64,000 bases of DNA, taken from positions 1-64,000 of the forward strand of contig CANFOL010000006.1 in NCBI GenBank assembly GCA_947448695.1. The letters run 5' to 3'. The notes under the pieces are model-generated. The model was not told where the DNA came from, ran no database searches, and saw nothing but the letters and a program-made list of their open reading frames with translations. Shown piece by piece: positions 54,882 to 63,827 of this stretch. Position 1 is the stretch's first letter. Every line of letters starts with the position of its first letter. The translations under genes were made by a program, and so were the position numbers. This stretch comes from Burkholderiaceae bacterium (GTDB lineage Bacteria; Pseudomonadota; Gammaproteobacteria; Burkholderiales; Burkholderiaceae).

Positions 54882-55265
54882 TTATATTTTGTCGATCAAA
54901 CTAACATGAGCAGAAACAATTCTCCAACCTTCAGGGGTTCTTACCCATGTTTGAGATTGACGCCCCAATTTCCCTGGCACAGTATCTCTTTCAAATAAGG
55001 TATTAGCTGTAGCTAGGTCATTTCCAAACGTGGTGATCACTGTTCTACTAATACTTCTTAATAAACCTTTTGATGGTCTAGCGGCTCGAAATGCTGCGAT
55101 TTCATCAAACCCATATAAATTTTCATTCATGCCATAACGAATGACCAACGGATTATTCCAAAAAGAATTATCTAAAACATCAATCTTATTGTGAATCAAA
55201 GCGTCTTCATATTGATCAAAAAGGGCCTTTACTTCTGCATGAACGTTTGGAAGGTTAATTTGCAT
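54882..55265 (-). CDS. AtzH/HpxZ-like protein (SnoaL/NTF2 fold)
   Basis: The 127-residue protein fits the AtzH-like (DUF3225) family: FDQYEDALIHNKIDVLDNSFWNNPLVIRYGMNENLYGFDEIAAFRAAR and the end QSQTWVRTPEGWRIVSAHVS. Known members are HpxZ, linked to oxalurate (purine) catabolism, and AtzH, linked to cyanuric acid breakdown. Its presence beside a cyanuric acid hydrolase/barbiturase-family gene supports an N-carboxyl or ureido acid intermediate in this pathway. Confidence 0.8.
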   Translation of the reverse strand: MQINLPNVHAEVKALFDQYEDALIHNKIDVLDNSFWNNPLVIRYGMNENLYGFDEIAAFRAARPSKGLLRSISRTVITTFGNDLATANTLFERDTVPGKLGRQSQTWVRTPEGWRIVSAHVSLIDKI

Positions 55266-55707
55266 TTAATATTCTCATAATTATTAGGTGGTATTGCTTA
55301 CATGAAAGTTTAACTTAAAGAAAGGACTAAATTAGTGTACTTTTAGTAAGGATCAAATCGGATATTAGTATCTTATCACTGCACGATGCTTGGTTCAATA
55401 TAGATGATTTTCTATGCGTTGCTGCGAGGTAAAGTTGTTGTAAAACCATAACTTCTTTCATCCTAAAAATAACTTACAACTACTTTCTTGAAAATTTGAA
55501 TGGTGAGCAATAACAAAATGGACGGCTTTATTTGAGGCATTAGATTTAGTCAAAGCGTTATTTAATTTTCGAAATGACTGATGAAAAAATACACGTTCAA
55601 AGTCACTCTAAAAATAGATTAACTCACAGTGTCGTGCAGCTTCAATATATGCCTTTACAATAGAGGTTCAAAATCAAATAATAAATTCAAGCTATTAGGA
55701 GCCAGTA
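55266..55707. other. Divergent intergenic region upstream of HisD-like gene
   Basis: No gene was found in about 440 bases. CTGCACGA at 55379-55386 and TCGTGCAG at 55632-55639 form a distant inverted pair, each followed by a TTCAATATA-like stretch. They could be two sites for one regulator. TACAAT at 55656-55661 is a possible -10 box for the HisD-like gene, and TTAGGAG precedes its ATG. Confidence 0.35.
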
Positions 55708-57024
55708 ATGATCAAATATCTCAAGCGTGGTAAAGATGTTCAAATTCGCTTAGACGAGGATGTCAAAGTCCGCCAAACTGTTGAGAACATTATTAAAGAT
55801 GTCGAAGTAAGGGGTGACGAAGCCGTCAGGGAATATAGTAAAAAATTCGATAATTGGGATCCATCTGATTTCAGATTAAGTCAGGCCGAAATTGAAAAAG
55901 CTCGCAAATCTCTTTCCGCGCGCGAAATCGAAGATATTACCTTTGCACAAAAACAAGTTCGTAACTTTGCACAAATTCAACGGGACTCGATGAAAGATGT
56001 CGAAGTTGAAACCTATCCTGGTGTCATTTTGGGTCACAAACATATACCCGTCAATGCGGTCGGATGCTATATTCCTGGTGGTAAATACCCACTTTTAGCT
56101 TCTGCGCACATGAGTGTACTTACGGCTAAAGTTGCTGGGGTGAAACGTATTATTTCAACAGCTCCCCCATTCCAAGGGGTACCTCATCCAGCGATCGTAA
56201 CAGCGATGTCGATGGCTGGGGCTGATGAAATATATGTCCTAGGCGGAGTTCAAGCAGTTGTTGCAATGGCAGTAGGCACGCAAAGTATCGCACCTGTCGA
56301 TATGCTTGTTGGACCTGGAAATATGTTTGTTGCTGAAGCGAAGCGTCAACTCTATGGACGTGTGGGTATCGATTTATTTGCAGGCCCAACCGAAACTTTA
56401 GTGATTGCTGATGAGTCTGTTGACGGCGAATTATGCGCGGTAGACCTTTTAGGACAAGCAGAACACGGGCCAACATCTCCAGCGATTCTTCTTACCAACA
56501 GTGAAAAGCTTGCAAGAGAAACTATTGCGGAAGTTGAGCGCCAATTAGCCATCATCCCAACAGCCGCAATCGCAAAACAAAGCTGGGCTGATTATGGTGA
56601 AGTTATTGTCTGTGATACTTATGAAGAAATGCTACAAAAAGCGGATGAATTAGCCTTTGAGCACGTTCAAGTTATGACAAAAGATCCTGACTATTTCCTT
56701 AACAACATGACGAATTTTGGCGCCCTATTCCTTGGCCCAAGAACGAACGTTAGCTTTGGCGACAAGGTTATTGGCACGAACCATACTTTACCGACCAATC
56801 GTAATGCGCGTTATACCGGTGGACTTTGGGTTGGAAAATTTCTCAAGACCTGCACCTATCAAAGAGTGCTCACCGATGAGGCAAGTACAACAATGGGTGA
56901 GTACTGCTCTCGCTTATGTCATATGGAAAACTTTGCAGGTCACGGAGAACAAGCGAATATTCGTGTGCGTCGCTATGGTAACCGTCCTGATCTCGCCTGG
57001 TATGAACCAGTAGCTGCAAAATAA
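55708..57024 (+). CDS. Histidinol-dehydrogenase-like NAD enzyme, possibly HpsN-type
   Basis: The 438-residue protein has the HisD fold with [61 protein letters not shown] and GTNHTLPT. The catalytic-region text is FEHVQVM and KFLKTCTYQ instead of the PEHLEI and DFLRR forms of biosynthetic HisD, and no other his gene is near. Paralogues such as HpsN oxidise sulfopropanediol, and others act on unrelated diols, so a catabolic polyol or amino alcohol dehydrogenase is inferred. An SDR gene begins at its stop codon. Confidence 0.78.
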   Translation: MIKYLKRGKDVQIRLDEDVKVRQTVENIIKDVEVRGDEAVREYSKKFDNWDPSDFRLSQAEIEKARKSLSAREIEDITFAQKQVRNFAQIQRDSMKDVEVETYPGVILGHKHIPVNAVGCYIPGGKYPLLASAHMSVLTAKVAGVKRIISTAPPFQGVPHPAIVTAMSMAGADEIYVLGGVQAVVAMAVGTQSIAPVDMLVGPGNMFVAEAKRQLYGRVGIDLFAGPTETLVIADESVDGELCAVDLLGQAEHGPTSPAILLTNSEKLARETIAEVERQLAIIPTAAIAKQSWADYGEVIVCDTYEEMLQKADELAFEHVQVMTKDPDYFLNNMTNFGALFLGPRTNVSFGDKVIGTNHTLPTNRNARYTGGLWVGKFLKTCTYQRVLTDEASTTMGEYCSRLCHMENFAGHGEQANIRVRRYGNRPDLAWYEPVAAK

Positions 57025-57785
57025 TGACTATGCGAGCCCCTAACTTTAGAGTAGATGGTCAGCGTGCACTGGTAACGGGAGGTAGTCGTGGTATCGGTTA
57101 TTGTGCGGCACTTGCCTTAGCACAAGCTGGTGCACAAGTGACAATAGTTGCAAGATCCCTTGACACACTGGTGTCCTCCCAACAGGAATTACTTGCCGAA
57201 GGTTTTACCTGTGAGATTGTACAACTCGATGTCACCGATCCTGTAGCGGTTGATCAAGCTCTTGTGGCTCGTGAACCGTTTCAAATTTTAGTGAACAATG
57301 CGGGTACGAATCGCCCAAAGCATCTCATTGATGTTAAAAATGAGGATATCGACGCCGTTTTTGATCTCAATATCAAGGCTGCTTTTTACGTTACCCGTAA
57401 AGTAACGCAGCAACTTTTAGCAGCAAAACTTCCCGGCTCCATTATTAATATCTCTTCCCAAATGGGAGTGGTTGGCAGTCCAAGACGTACTTTATATTGT
57501 GCCAGTAAACATGCTTTAGAAGGCATGACCAAAGCCTTAGCTTGGGAGCTTGGAGAAGCAAACATTCGTGTCAATACGATTTGTCCTACCTTTATTGAAA
57601 CAGATATGACAGCCCCCATGTTTGCTGACGCGACTTTTAAAAAATGGGTTATTGAAAAAATTGCTCTTGGACGACTTGGTCAACTCGAAGAAATTATGGG
57701 CGCAATTGTGTTTTTAGCAAGCCCCGCTTCTAGTCTGATGACGGGAAGTGCTTTAATGCTCGATGGAGGCTGGTCGGCCGCATAA
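57024..57785 (+). CDS. Short-chain dehydrogenase/reductase
   Basis: The 253-residue protein is a classical SDR with VTGGSRGIGYCAA, LVNNAGTNRP, NISSQMGVVG and YCASKHALEG (catalytic Tyr and Lys), and the tail LMTGSALMLDGGWSAA. An Arg after the second strand (VARSLDT) suggests NADP(H). It overlaps the stop of the HisD-like gene by one base, so the two are co-translated and probably act on linked alcohol and carbonyl intermediates. Confidence 0.9.
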   Translation: MTMRAPNFRVDGQRALVTGGSRGIGYCAALALAQAGAQVTIVARSLDTLVSSQQELLAEGFTCEIVQLDVTDPVAVDQALVAREPFQILVNNAGTNRPKHLIDVKNEDIDAVFDLNIKAAFYVTRKVTQQLLAAKLPGSIINISSQMGVVGSPRRTLYCASKHALEGMTKALAWELGEANIRVNTICPTFIETDMTAPMFADATFKKWVIEKIALGRLGQLEEIMGAIVFLASPASSLMTGSALMLDGGWSAA

Positions 57786-57926
57786 GCCCGCTTCACTTTC
57801 TGCAGAACAAATGCACCACTCTCATAATTGTTTATTTTATGAAATAAATGGATAGCATAATTTGATTGAGTTCTTTGTTCTTTTAATTACAGGGCTAGAT
57901 ATTGTGAATTTATGGCGCTAAGAACT

Positions 57927-59000
57927 CTAAAACAAATGACCACTTTTTGCGGCCTTTACACTTAGGTAACCTTCATTATGTATATTTGAAGGATAAATAT
58001 GCGGCACACGCTCAATTACTTCAATATTACAATTCGCTAAAGCAGTCACTTTCGCTGGATTGTTTGTCATTAACTTAACTCGATTGATATTTAACATGCG
58101 AAGCATTTGAGCAGCTGGTAAATAATTACGCTCATCGGCGTCAAAACCAAGTTGTAAATTAGCATCTACTGTGTCAAAACCAGCATCTTGCAATTGGTAT
58201 GCACGTAATTTATTAACAAGGCCAATGCCGCGTCCTTCTTGAGCAAGATATAAAAGAACTCCACTGCCAGCCAAAGCCATTTCACCAATGGCGCCACGTA
58301 ATTGATTCCCGCAATCACAACGCAAAGAGCCTACTAAATCTCCGGTAAAGCACTCCGAGTGGAGTCTAACTAGAACCGTCTCTGCAGTGTTAATCTCACC
58401 AACAATAATTGCTAAGTGCTCTGGACCACCATCGCGAGGGCGAAAGGCTACCATTCGAACATTTTCCGCATTCTCCAAGGGAACCCGCGCTTCACTTACC
58501 TGCATCAACGATTGTGCAGCAATCGTCATATAAGATTGAATCGAGCTCTCCTGAACTGAGAAAATATCAGGATTGCCCACACCTTCGACGATTAGAGCAG
58601 CTGGCAAGAGACGTGACAATTTTGACAAAGTAACACAGGCATTGGCTAACGAGTCTGCATCCTTTACTTCCAGGTTTTTCATGTTAGGCTGAGCTCTCAT
58701 GATTGAAAGTGGATTAGCCAAATATTCAATTAAATCGAAAGATAACCCCTGAGGGTGTGAAACCATACTGACTGGACGATCTGATTTATCGATACCTAGA
58801 ACATTTATCCGGGTACCGGTCAATATTAATTTAGGCTGTGTGGTACCCGACTGAGTCAATAATTTTAGATACTCGGGAGTCAAAGCATCAACTGCCAAAG
58901 TCAAATAACTCATTTTTTCATCGTAAACGCGCACCAATGCACCACGTCGCAATTCCGAAATAGCACGGTCAACTTCTATCAATGGATTAGGTATCATCAT
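57927..59000 (-). CDS. ribA: GTP cyclohydrolase II with degenerate RibB-like N-terminal half
   Basis: The 357-residue protein has a complete GTP cyclohydrolase II domain from about residue 175. Zinc ligands Cys217, Cys228 and Cys230 lie in HSECFTGDLVGSLRCDCG, followed by QEGRGIGL, LGFDADERNY, MTNNPAKV and ERVPHI. It makes the first intermediate of riboflavin synthesis. Residues 1-170 resemble a RibB (DHBP synthase) domain in outline, but the acidic ENEGD motif is missing, so that half is probably structural. It may serve FAD supply for the flavoenzymes here, but as a housekeeping gene that link is loose. Confidence 0.87.
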   Translation of the reverse strand: MMIPNPLIEVDRAISELRRGALVRVYDEKMSYLTLAVDALTPEYLKLLTQSGTTQPKLILTGTRINVLGIDKSDRPVSMVSHPQGLSFDLIEYLANPLSIMRAQPNMKNLEVKDADSLANACVTLSKLSRLLPAALIVEGVGNPDIFSVQESSIQSYMTIAAQSLMQVSEARVPLENAENVRMVAFRPRDGGPEHLAIIVGEINTAETVLVRLHSECFTGDLVGSLRCDCGNQLRGAIGEMALAGSGVLLYLAQEGRGIGLVNKLRAYQLQDAGFDTVDANLQLGFDADERNYLPAAQMLRMLNINRVKLMTNNPAKVTALANCNIEVIERVPHIYPSNIHNEGYLSVKAAKSGHLF

Positions 59001-59475
59001 TCATTAAAATATAGTATGTTGCTTAATTCAAGCAGGATTTACTTAGTAGCTCGCTAGAAACCACAAATAAGCTTATTTAATCAGTAAACTAAGTAAGTAT
59101 TATCTCACTCTATAGTGAATTCCATTGTGAGATGCCCCGTTTCTAAAATCATTCAATAAGGCCTCTCGATAATTACCTCACCTTAGCTAAAATCACCTCC
59201 ACCAATTCGAAATACATCAGTTGAGCTAAACCCTGAGTAGAATCAGTTTTTGAAAAATTTCTTGAATAAAGAATCATTTTTTACATACCTCATCATTTTA
59301 GAACCTTCTCGGCATGAATAAAAATGAAATTAAAAATAACCCCCATTTTTAATTGCCAGGTTTGAGAATTCAAACTTGATTGAATAGAGTTGAATTCTTG
59401 GCGTACATTTTGAAAAAATCATATATGCAATATTTTTATTAGGGAGTATAGTTAAATCTAACTAAAGGACTCCAA
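59001..59475. other. Intergenic stretch with inverted repeats
   Basis: No gene was found. ATCTCAC (59102-59108) and GTGAGAT (59127-59133) are inverted, and AGAATTCAA (59365-59373) is inverted to TTGAATTCT (59390-59398), with GTTTGA/TCAAAC (59360-59375) nested at its left arm. They may be operators or folded leader RNA for ribA or for the small frame at 59476. Confidence 0.4.
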
Positions 59476-59547
59476 ATGAAACTATTAATTTATATTACAG
59501 TTTTATTGATGATATGTGGATGCGCCGTTGTTGCCGTCCCACTGTGA
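59476..59547 (+). CDS. Small lipoprotein-like peptide (23 aa)
   Basis: ATG 59476 lies six bases after AAGGA. The frame reads MKLLIYITVLLMICGCAVVAVPL and stops. It is a hydrophobic leader followed by a lipobox-like ICGC, so the peptide would be a minimal lipoprotein or the surviving start of a longer lipoprotein gene truncated by a stop. Nothing downstream continues it in any frame that I can recognise. Confidence 0.35.
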   Translation: MKLLIYITVLLMICGCAVVAVPL

Positions 59548-59864
59548 CTATCTAACGCTTCTTAAAATTTTCGTGTAATTACTTTTAAGGATTGGATTGA
59601 GTTTGATAAACCCAAGGTCTTAGGATCAAATCCTAACATCAATCCTAGTCTTGCAAATAAAATTTCATACATTTGATTTAGATTTAAATCTAAATTGATT
59701 TCATAGATAAAAACCTTATCAGAAGTATTTTGTATCTACTTTAATGTGTCCTATCGTACTGATATTTTATATTTTACGGAGTAATCTTCACGTCTCTAGG
59801 AGCTAGTTTAATACCCTAGGACCATCGGGCAAATCCCATAACCACCCTATTTTTAAGGAACATC
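59548..59864. other. Intergenic stretch before fasciclin gene
   Basis: I see no gene here. CTAGG (59796-59800) and CCTAG (59814-59818) form a short inverted pair about 45 bases before the fasciclin start. The promoter was not identified with confidence. Confidence 0.35.
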
Positions 59865-60341
59865 ATGATACATAATTCATTCACAAGAAAATTAGTCGCC
59901 GTAGTTGCTTTACTATTTACATTTTCAACCGCGCATGCAGCAGATATTGTTGACACGGCCATCGCTGCTGGCGATTTCAAAACATTAGTCACTGCCCTCA
60001 AAGCTGCAGATTTAGTTGATACTCTCAAAGGTAAAGGGCCTTTCACAGTTTTTGCACCAACTGATGAGGCCTTTGCAAAAATACCAAAGGCAAAATTAGA
60101 TGCTTTATTAAAAGATAAAAAGGAATTAAAAAAGGTTTTAACTTATCACGTCGTATCTGGAAAAGTAATGGCGGCTGATGTTAAATCTGGCATGGTTAAA
60201 ACTTTAGAGGGTCACTCTCTCACAGTGACTTCGATGAATGGTGTAGTGAAAGTTGACAACGCTACTGTAACTAAAACTGACATCGTAACTGACAATGGTG
60301 TTATTCATGTTATTGATGTGGTAGTTATGCCAAAGAAATAA
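59865..60341 (+). CDS. Secreted fasciclin-domain protein
   Basis: The 158-residue protein has a signal peptide (to AHA-AD, about residue 26) and one FAS1 domain. Box H1 is [17 protein letters not shown], and box H2 is [14 protein letters not shown]; between them lies [16 protein letters not shown], with the conserved YH. FAS1 proteins are extracellular or periplasmic adhesion-type proteins. The start is supported by AAGGAACATC. A strong terminator follows, so it is a single-gene unit. Confidence 0.92.
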   Translation: MIHNSFTRKLVAVVALLFTFSTAHAADIVDTAIAAGDFKTLVTALKAADLVDTLKGKGPFTVFAPTDEAFAKIPKAKLDALLKDKKELKKVLTYHVVSGKVMAADVKSGMVKTLEGHSLTVTSMNGVVKVDNATVTKTDIVTDNGVIHVIDVVVMPKK

Positions 60342-60368
60342 TTCACAGAATTTAATTCGGCAACGATC

Positions 60369-60395
60369 AGAGGCGCTTCGGCGCCTCTTCTGTTT
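60369..60395 (+). terminator. Intrinsic terminator after fasciclin gene
   Basis: AGAGGCGC (60369-60376) pairs with GCGCCTCT (60381-60388) around a very stable TTCG loop, followed by TCTGTTT. This is a classic rho-independent terminator. Confidence 0.88.
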
Positions 60396-60576
60396 GTGAA
60401 ACACGATCTGTTGTGTAACCTAATAAAATGTTTAAACTTAAACAAGCCTTATTTGAAGTTACGTTCATCAACATTTTCTGAAATTCAATTGCTCATTCCA
60501 ACGTATACCAAATAAATAACGATATAAGCTCAATAATTGAATGAATTTTGTTATTTCAAGTCTTTAGATATAGAAT

Positions 60577-60602
60577 ATAAATAATAAATAATAAATAATA
60601 AA
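60577..60602 (+). repeat. Tandem 7-bp repeat upstream of the M24 gene
   Basis: ATAAATA is repeated three times in full (60577-60597) and then in part (60598-60602), 20 bases before the ATG at 60623. The repeat lies in the leader or promoter spacer, where changes in unit number could alter expression. Confidence 0.6.
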
Positions 60603-60622
60603 AATCTAAATAGGGAGACATC

Positions 60623-61930
60623 ATGGATAGAAGATCATTTGAAAAACTTCTTGTCAGTGGCGGCGTAGGTGCAAGTTTATTACTCAATAACAGTTCACCT
60701 CTTGCTAAATCATTTGAGGGAATGAATCCTGCAGATTACTTAAAACTGCCCTCTAATTTCCGATCGATCTTTGACCATCCTTATCCCCAATTTACGGAAC
60801 AAGAATACTCAAGAAGAAAACAAGCTCTTGTAGATGTAATGAATGCACAAGAAATCGATACGGTCCTTGTGGTAACCACTGGAGGACTCGGCAATGCCAC
60901 TAGATGGCTTACCAATTGGCCCGGAACTCAACAAGCTCTTACGGTCTTTAAGCCCAATCAAAACTCCACGATGTTCGTGGAATACCATAATCACGTGGCT
61001 CTAGCAAAGATTCTTGCTCGAGATACGGAAGTTATTTGGGGTGGAGACAAAGGAATGGCTCCTTTGATGGATTTTTTGGCAAAACAAAATACTAAAAAAA
61101 TTGGTGTCATTGGCCCCTTAGTTGGTCCACGTTGGAAAATTCTGGAATCTAAATATCAAGTCGTGAGTCTAGATAACGAATATATCAAGTTAAGAATGAT
61201 TAAATCAGAAGAAGAAATTTCTTGGCTAAGAGTTGGTGCGGCAATGAGCGATTTAGGCATGACGGCCCTAATTAAAGGAACTCGCCCTGGCATGACCGAA
61301 CACGAACTTGCTGATCTTATTGAAAGAACTTATATTAGTCTTGGTGGAAATAACTGGATTCACTATATAGGTTCAACGTCGATGAAATCCCCTGATGTAT
61401 GTGTGCCAAGACAATTCACTTCAAGAAGAAAAATCCAAAAAGGAGATTTTGTCTTTTGTGAACTGTCCGCTTCATTCTGGGATTATTCGGGTCAAGTTTT
61501 AAGAGGATTCTCAGTGGATGCTGAGCCAACGTCTCTTTACAAGGATCTACATCAAACTGCCTACAGCGCCTATAACAGTATTACGAAAGTTATTCGCCCA
61601 GGAGTAAATACTAAAGAATTAATAGAAGCCTCGGGAATGATAGAACGTAATGGCTTTACAACGAATGACGATTTGGTACATGGCTATGGCGGTGGATATT
61701 TTGCACCCATTTTAGGTTCCAAAAGTCGTCCCTCCGGACATTCTACAGATATGGAATTAAAAGAAAATATGTGTATGGTTATTCAACCTAATGTCATTAC
61801 TCCTGATCAAAAAGCTGGTGTGCAATTTGGTGAACTGGTAAGAGTTACGAAAAATGGTTTTGAATCACTTCATCGCATGCCTCATGGCTTATTTAAAGCT
61901 GGGCAAGACTTAAAAATTTTAAATACTTAA
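60623..61930 (+). CDS. Exported M24-fold (aminopeptidase P/creatinase-like) protein lacking metal ligands
   Basis: The 435-residue protein opens MDRRSFEKLLVSGG, a twin-arginine-type signal, followed by a creatinase N-domain (about 60-185) and an M24 pita-bread domain (about 195-425). At the five metal-ligand positions of aminopeptidase P it has Glu280, Gln291, Gly357, Gln388 and Glu404 in place of Asp, Asp, His, Glu, Glu; only the last is kept. It is therefore probably not a metallopeptidase. Creatinase shows that this fold can act without metal. Location is likely periplasmic, and it is followed by a secreted amidohydrolase. Confidence 0.8.
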   Translation: MDRRSFEKLLVSGGVGASLLLNNSSPLAKSFEGMNPADYLKLPSNFRSIFDHPYPQFTEQEYSRRKQALVDVMNAQEIDTVLVVTTGGLGNATRWLTNWPGTQQALTVFKPNQNSTMFVEYHNHVALAKILARDTEVIWGGDKGMAPLMDFLAKQNTKKIGVIGPLVGPRWKILESKYQVVSLDNEYIKLRMIKSEEEISWLRVGAAMSDLGMTALIKGTRPGMTEHELADLIERTYISLGGNNWIHYIGSTSMKSPDVCVPRQFTSRRKIQKGDFVFCELSASFWDYSGQVLRGFSVDAEPTSLYKDLHQTAYSAYNSITKVIRPGVNTKELIEASGMIERNGFTTNDDLVHGYGGGYFAPILGSKSRPSGHSTDMELKENMCMVIQPNVITPDQKAGVQFGELVRVTKNGFESLHRMPHGLFKAGQDLKILNT

Positions 61931-62000
61931 ACACTTCACTTCTATCTAAATCCTGTTTTTAATCATTTAGGTAAGTCAAAGCGGAAAGTATTTCATTAAA

Positions 62001-62040
62001 TTTGATAAAGAGCACCTAACCTAAGGTGCTCTTTATCAAA
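62001..62040 (+). terminator. 17-bp perfect inverted repeat between M24 and amidohydrolase genes
   Basis: The 17 bases at 62001-62017 (ending AGAGCACCT) are the exact reverse complement of 62024-62040, with a six-base loop. There is no long T tract after it, yet the stem ends in CTTTATC. It can terminate the M24 transcript or fold in the leader of the amidohydrolase, whose ribosome-binding site AAAGGGG starts a few bases later. Confidence 0.6.
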
Positions 62041-62060
62041 ATATTAAAGGGGCATAAAAC

Positions 62061-63731
62061 ATGAAAATAATTAAAGATTTTAGAGTTCGCTTTTTTTTAA
62101 ACTTCTTGTTCTTCAATGTCTTTGGGGCATCTTCTGCATTTGCGCAAGCAGCTCCTGATCTTATTCTGCATAATGCCAAAATAATTACTGTAGACCAACA
62201 ATTTAGAATCGTTCAAGCGCTTGCAATTACTGGCGATAAGATCACTGCCACTGGAACGAATGCATCTATCTTAAAACTAAAAGGTAAAGCGACTGAAGTG
62301 ATCGACCTAAAAGGTAAATCAGTGATCCCTGGACTGATTGATAATCACGCTCACTTTATTCGCGCTCCAGAACATATGGAGTTACGCTTGGACGGAGTTT
62401 TATACCGTAAAGAAGCTATTCAACTGATTAAACAAGCTGTATCAAAAGCAAAATTGAATGGCTGGGTCGTCACAATAGGCGGCTGGTCAAGAACGCAGTT
62501 CTTAGATGATCCAAGAGGGTTTGATCTTGAAGAATTAGACCAAATTTCAAAAACTATTCCAATTGTTATTCAAGAAGTCTATCTTCGCACCTTTTTAAAC
62601 TCTGCAGCAATTACGCAATTAGATCTCAATGAGAATACTCCAGATCCCCGTGGTGGCAAGATTCTAAAAAATTCAAATGGCAAAGTATCAGGCATTGTTG
62701 AAGGCGCTGGTGGAGTTGCTTTTATTGCGTCGAAATTACCTTTACCTACTACTCAAGGATGGCAAGAAAATGTCAAAACCTATGCCACATACCTAAACCA
62801 ATTAGGTATCACTGCTTGGTATGATGCCGGCGGAAGAGGTATTGATGAGCGTCACTATCAAGCATATCAATCTTTAGCAGACCAGAATAAATTAACGGTC
62901 AGAGCTTTTTATACAACGATGCGGTCACCCTCTAATCCTCAAGAAGTTGATAAAGTTCTATTAGAAGTGAACTCTCAAAAGCCATTTCAAGGGAGTGATT
63001 TTATAGATAATATCGGTTGGGGAGAGTCAGTGTATGGTCCAGCATCTACCACTTTACTTAGCAATGACTTCAAAGTTCAAGCCCAAAATATGGAGCAGGT
63101 CAGACGATTAATCAAAGCCATTGCCTCAAAAGGTTTAATGCTCAATGCACATGTGGAAATGAAAAATGCGATTGATGCATATTTAGATGAATACGAAGCT
63201 CTTAATAAAGAAATTCCAATTAAAGGTTTAAAGTGGAGTTTTTCTCATGTAGATCAAATAACGATTGAACAAATTAATCGCATGAAAAAATTAGGTATGT
63301 CCGTTGGTCTTCATTGTCGCCCCATCATTCAAGGTCACCTCATGCAAGACGTCCACCATGAGGCATCAAAAACAATGCCGCCATTTAGATTGGTTCAAGA
63401 CAGTGGTATTTCATGGGGGCTAGGCTCAGATGCAACTGCAGTGACAACTGCAAATCCATTCTATAACCTTGATTTTGCAATTACGGGCAGAATGGTCAGC
63501 GGTAAAAAAATTAACTATCAATCTGTAACTCGCGAAGAGGCATTAATTGCCCATACAAGAAATAATGCCCAATTTGTATTTCAAGAACATAATTTAGGCT
63601 CTCTTCAACCTGGTAAATATGCAGACTTACTTGTGTTAAATAAAGATTATTTAACAGTTCCTATTAATGAAATTCGCAATCTCTTTCCTTTAGCAACAAT
63701 GGTCGCTGGTAAATTTGTTTATAAAAAATAA
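62061..63731 (+). CDS. Exported amidohydrolase (YtcJ-like, Amidohydro_3)
   Basis: The 556-residue protein has a signal peptide (to AFA-QA, about residue 30) and then an amidohydrolase with LILHNAKIITVDQQFRIVQALAITGDKI, the metal-binding HxH in IPGLIDNHAHFIR, further His in LNAHVEMKNAID and SFSHVDQI, and the Asp in WGLGSDATAVTTANPF. The composite end LGSLQPGKYADLLVL is usual. Such enzymes hydrolyse exocyclic amides or N-formyl groups in the periplasm. The substrate is unknown. It may work with the M24-fold protein upstream. Confidence 0.88.
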   Translation: MKIIKDFRVRFFLNFLFFNVFGASSAFAQAAPDLILHNAKIITVDQQFRIVQALAITGDKITATGTNASILKLKGKATEVIDLKGKSVIPGLIDNHAHFIRAPEHMELRLDGVLYRKEAIQLIKQAVSKAKLNGWVVTIGGWSRTQFLDDPRGFDLEELDQISKTIPIVIQEVYLRTFLNSAAITQLDLNENTPDPRGGKILKNSNGKVSGIVEGAGGVAFIASKLPLPTTQGWQENVKTYATYLNQLGITAWYDAGGRGIDERHYQAYQSLADQNKLTVRAFYTTMRSPSNPQEVDKVLLEVNSQKPFQGSDFIDNIGWGESVYGPASTTLLSNDFKVQAQNMEQVRRLIKAIASKGLMLNAHVEMKNAIDAYLDEYEALNKEIPIKGLKWSFSHVDQITIEQINRMKKLGMSVGLHCRPIIQGHLMQDVHHEASKTMPPFRLVQDSGISWGLGSDATAVTTANPFYNLDFAITGRMVSGKKINYQSVTREEALIAHTRNNAQFVFQEHNLGSLQPGKYADLLVLNKDYLTVPINEIRNLFPLATMVAGKFVYKK

Positions 63732-63827
63732 TAGAGTATCAACTGACGTTATTTTCTTAGCTGATGTAATGTCATCGATGATTTAGAATGACCTTACACT
63801 TAAACAAAACTGCGGATAATCGTTAGT

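Noticed and set aside
56150-56476. 108-codon open frame on the minus strand
   Set aside because: It is a shadow of the HisD-like gene with low-complexity composition.
55708-57024. Biosynthetic histidinol dehydrogenase (hisD)
   Set aside because: No other his genes are near, the conserved C-terminal motifs differ, and the gene is coupled to an SDR.
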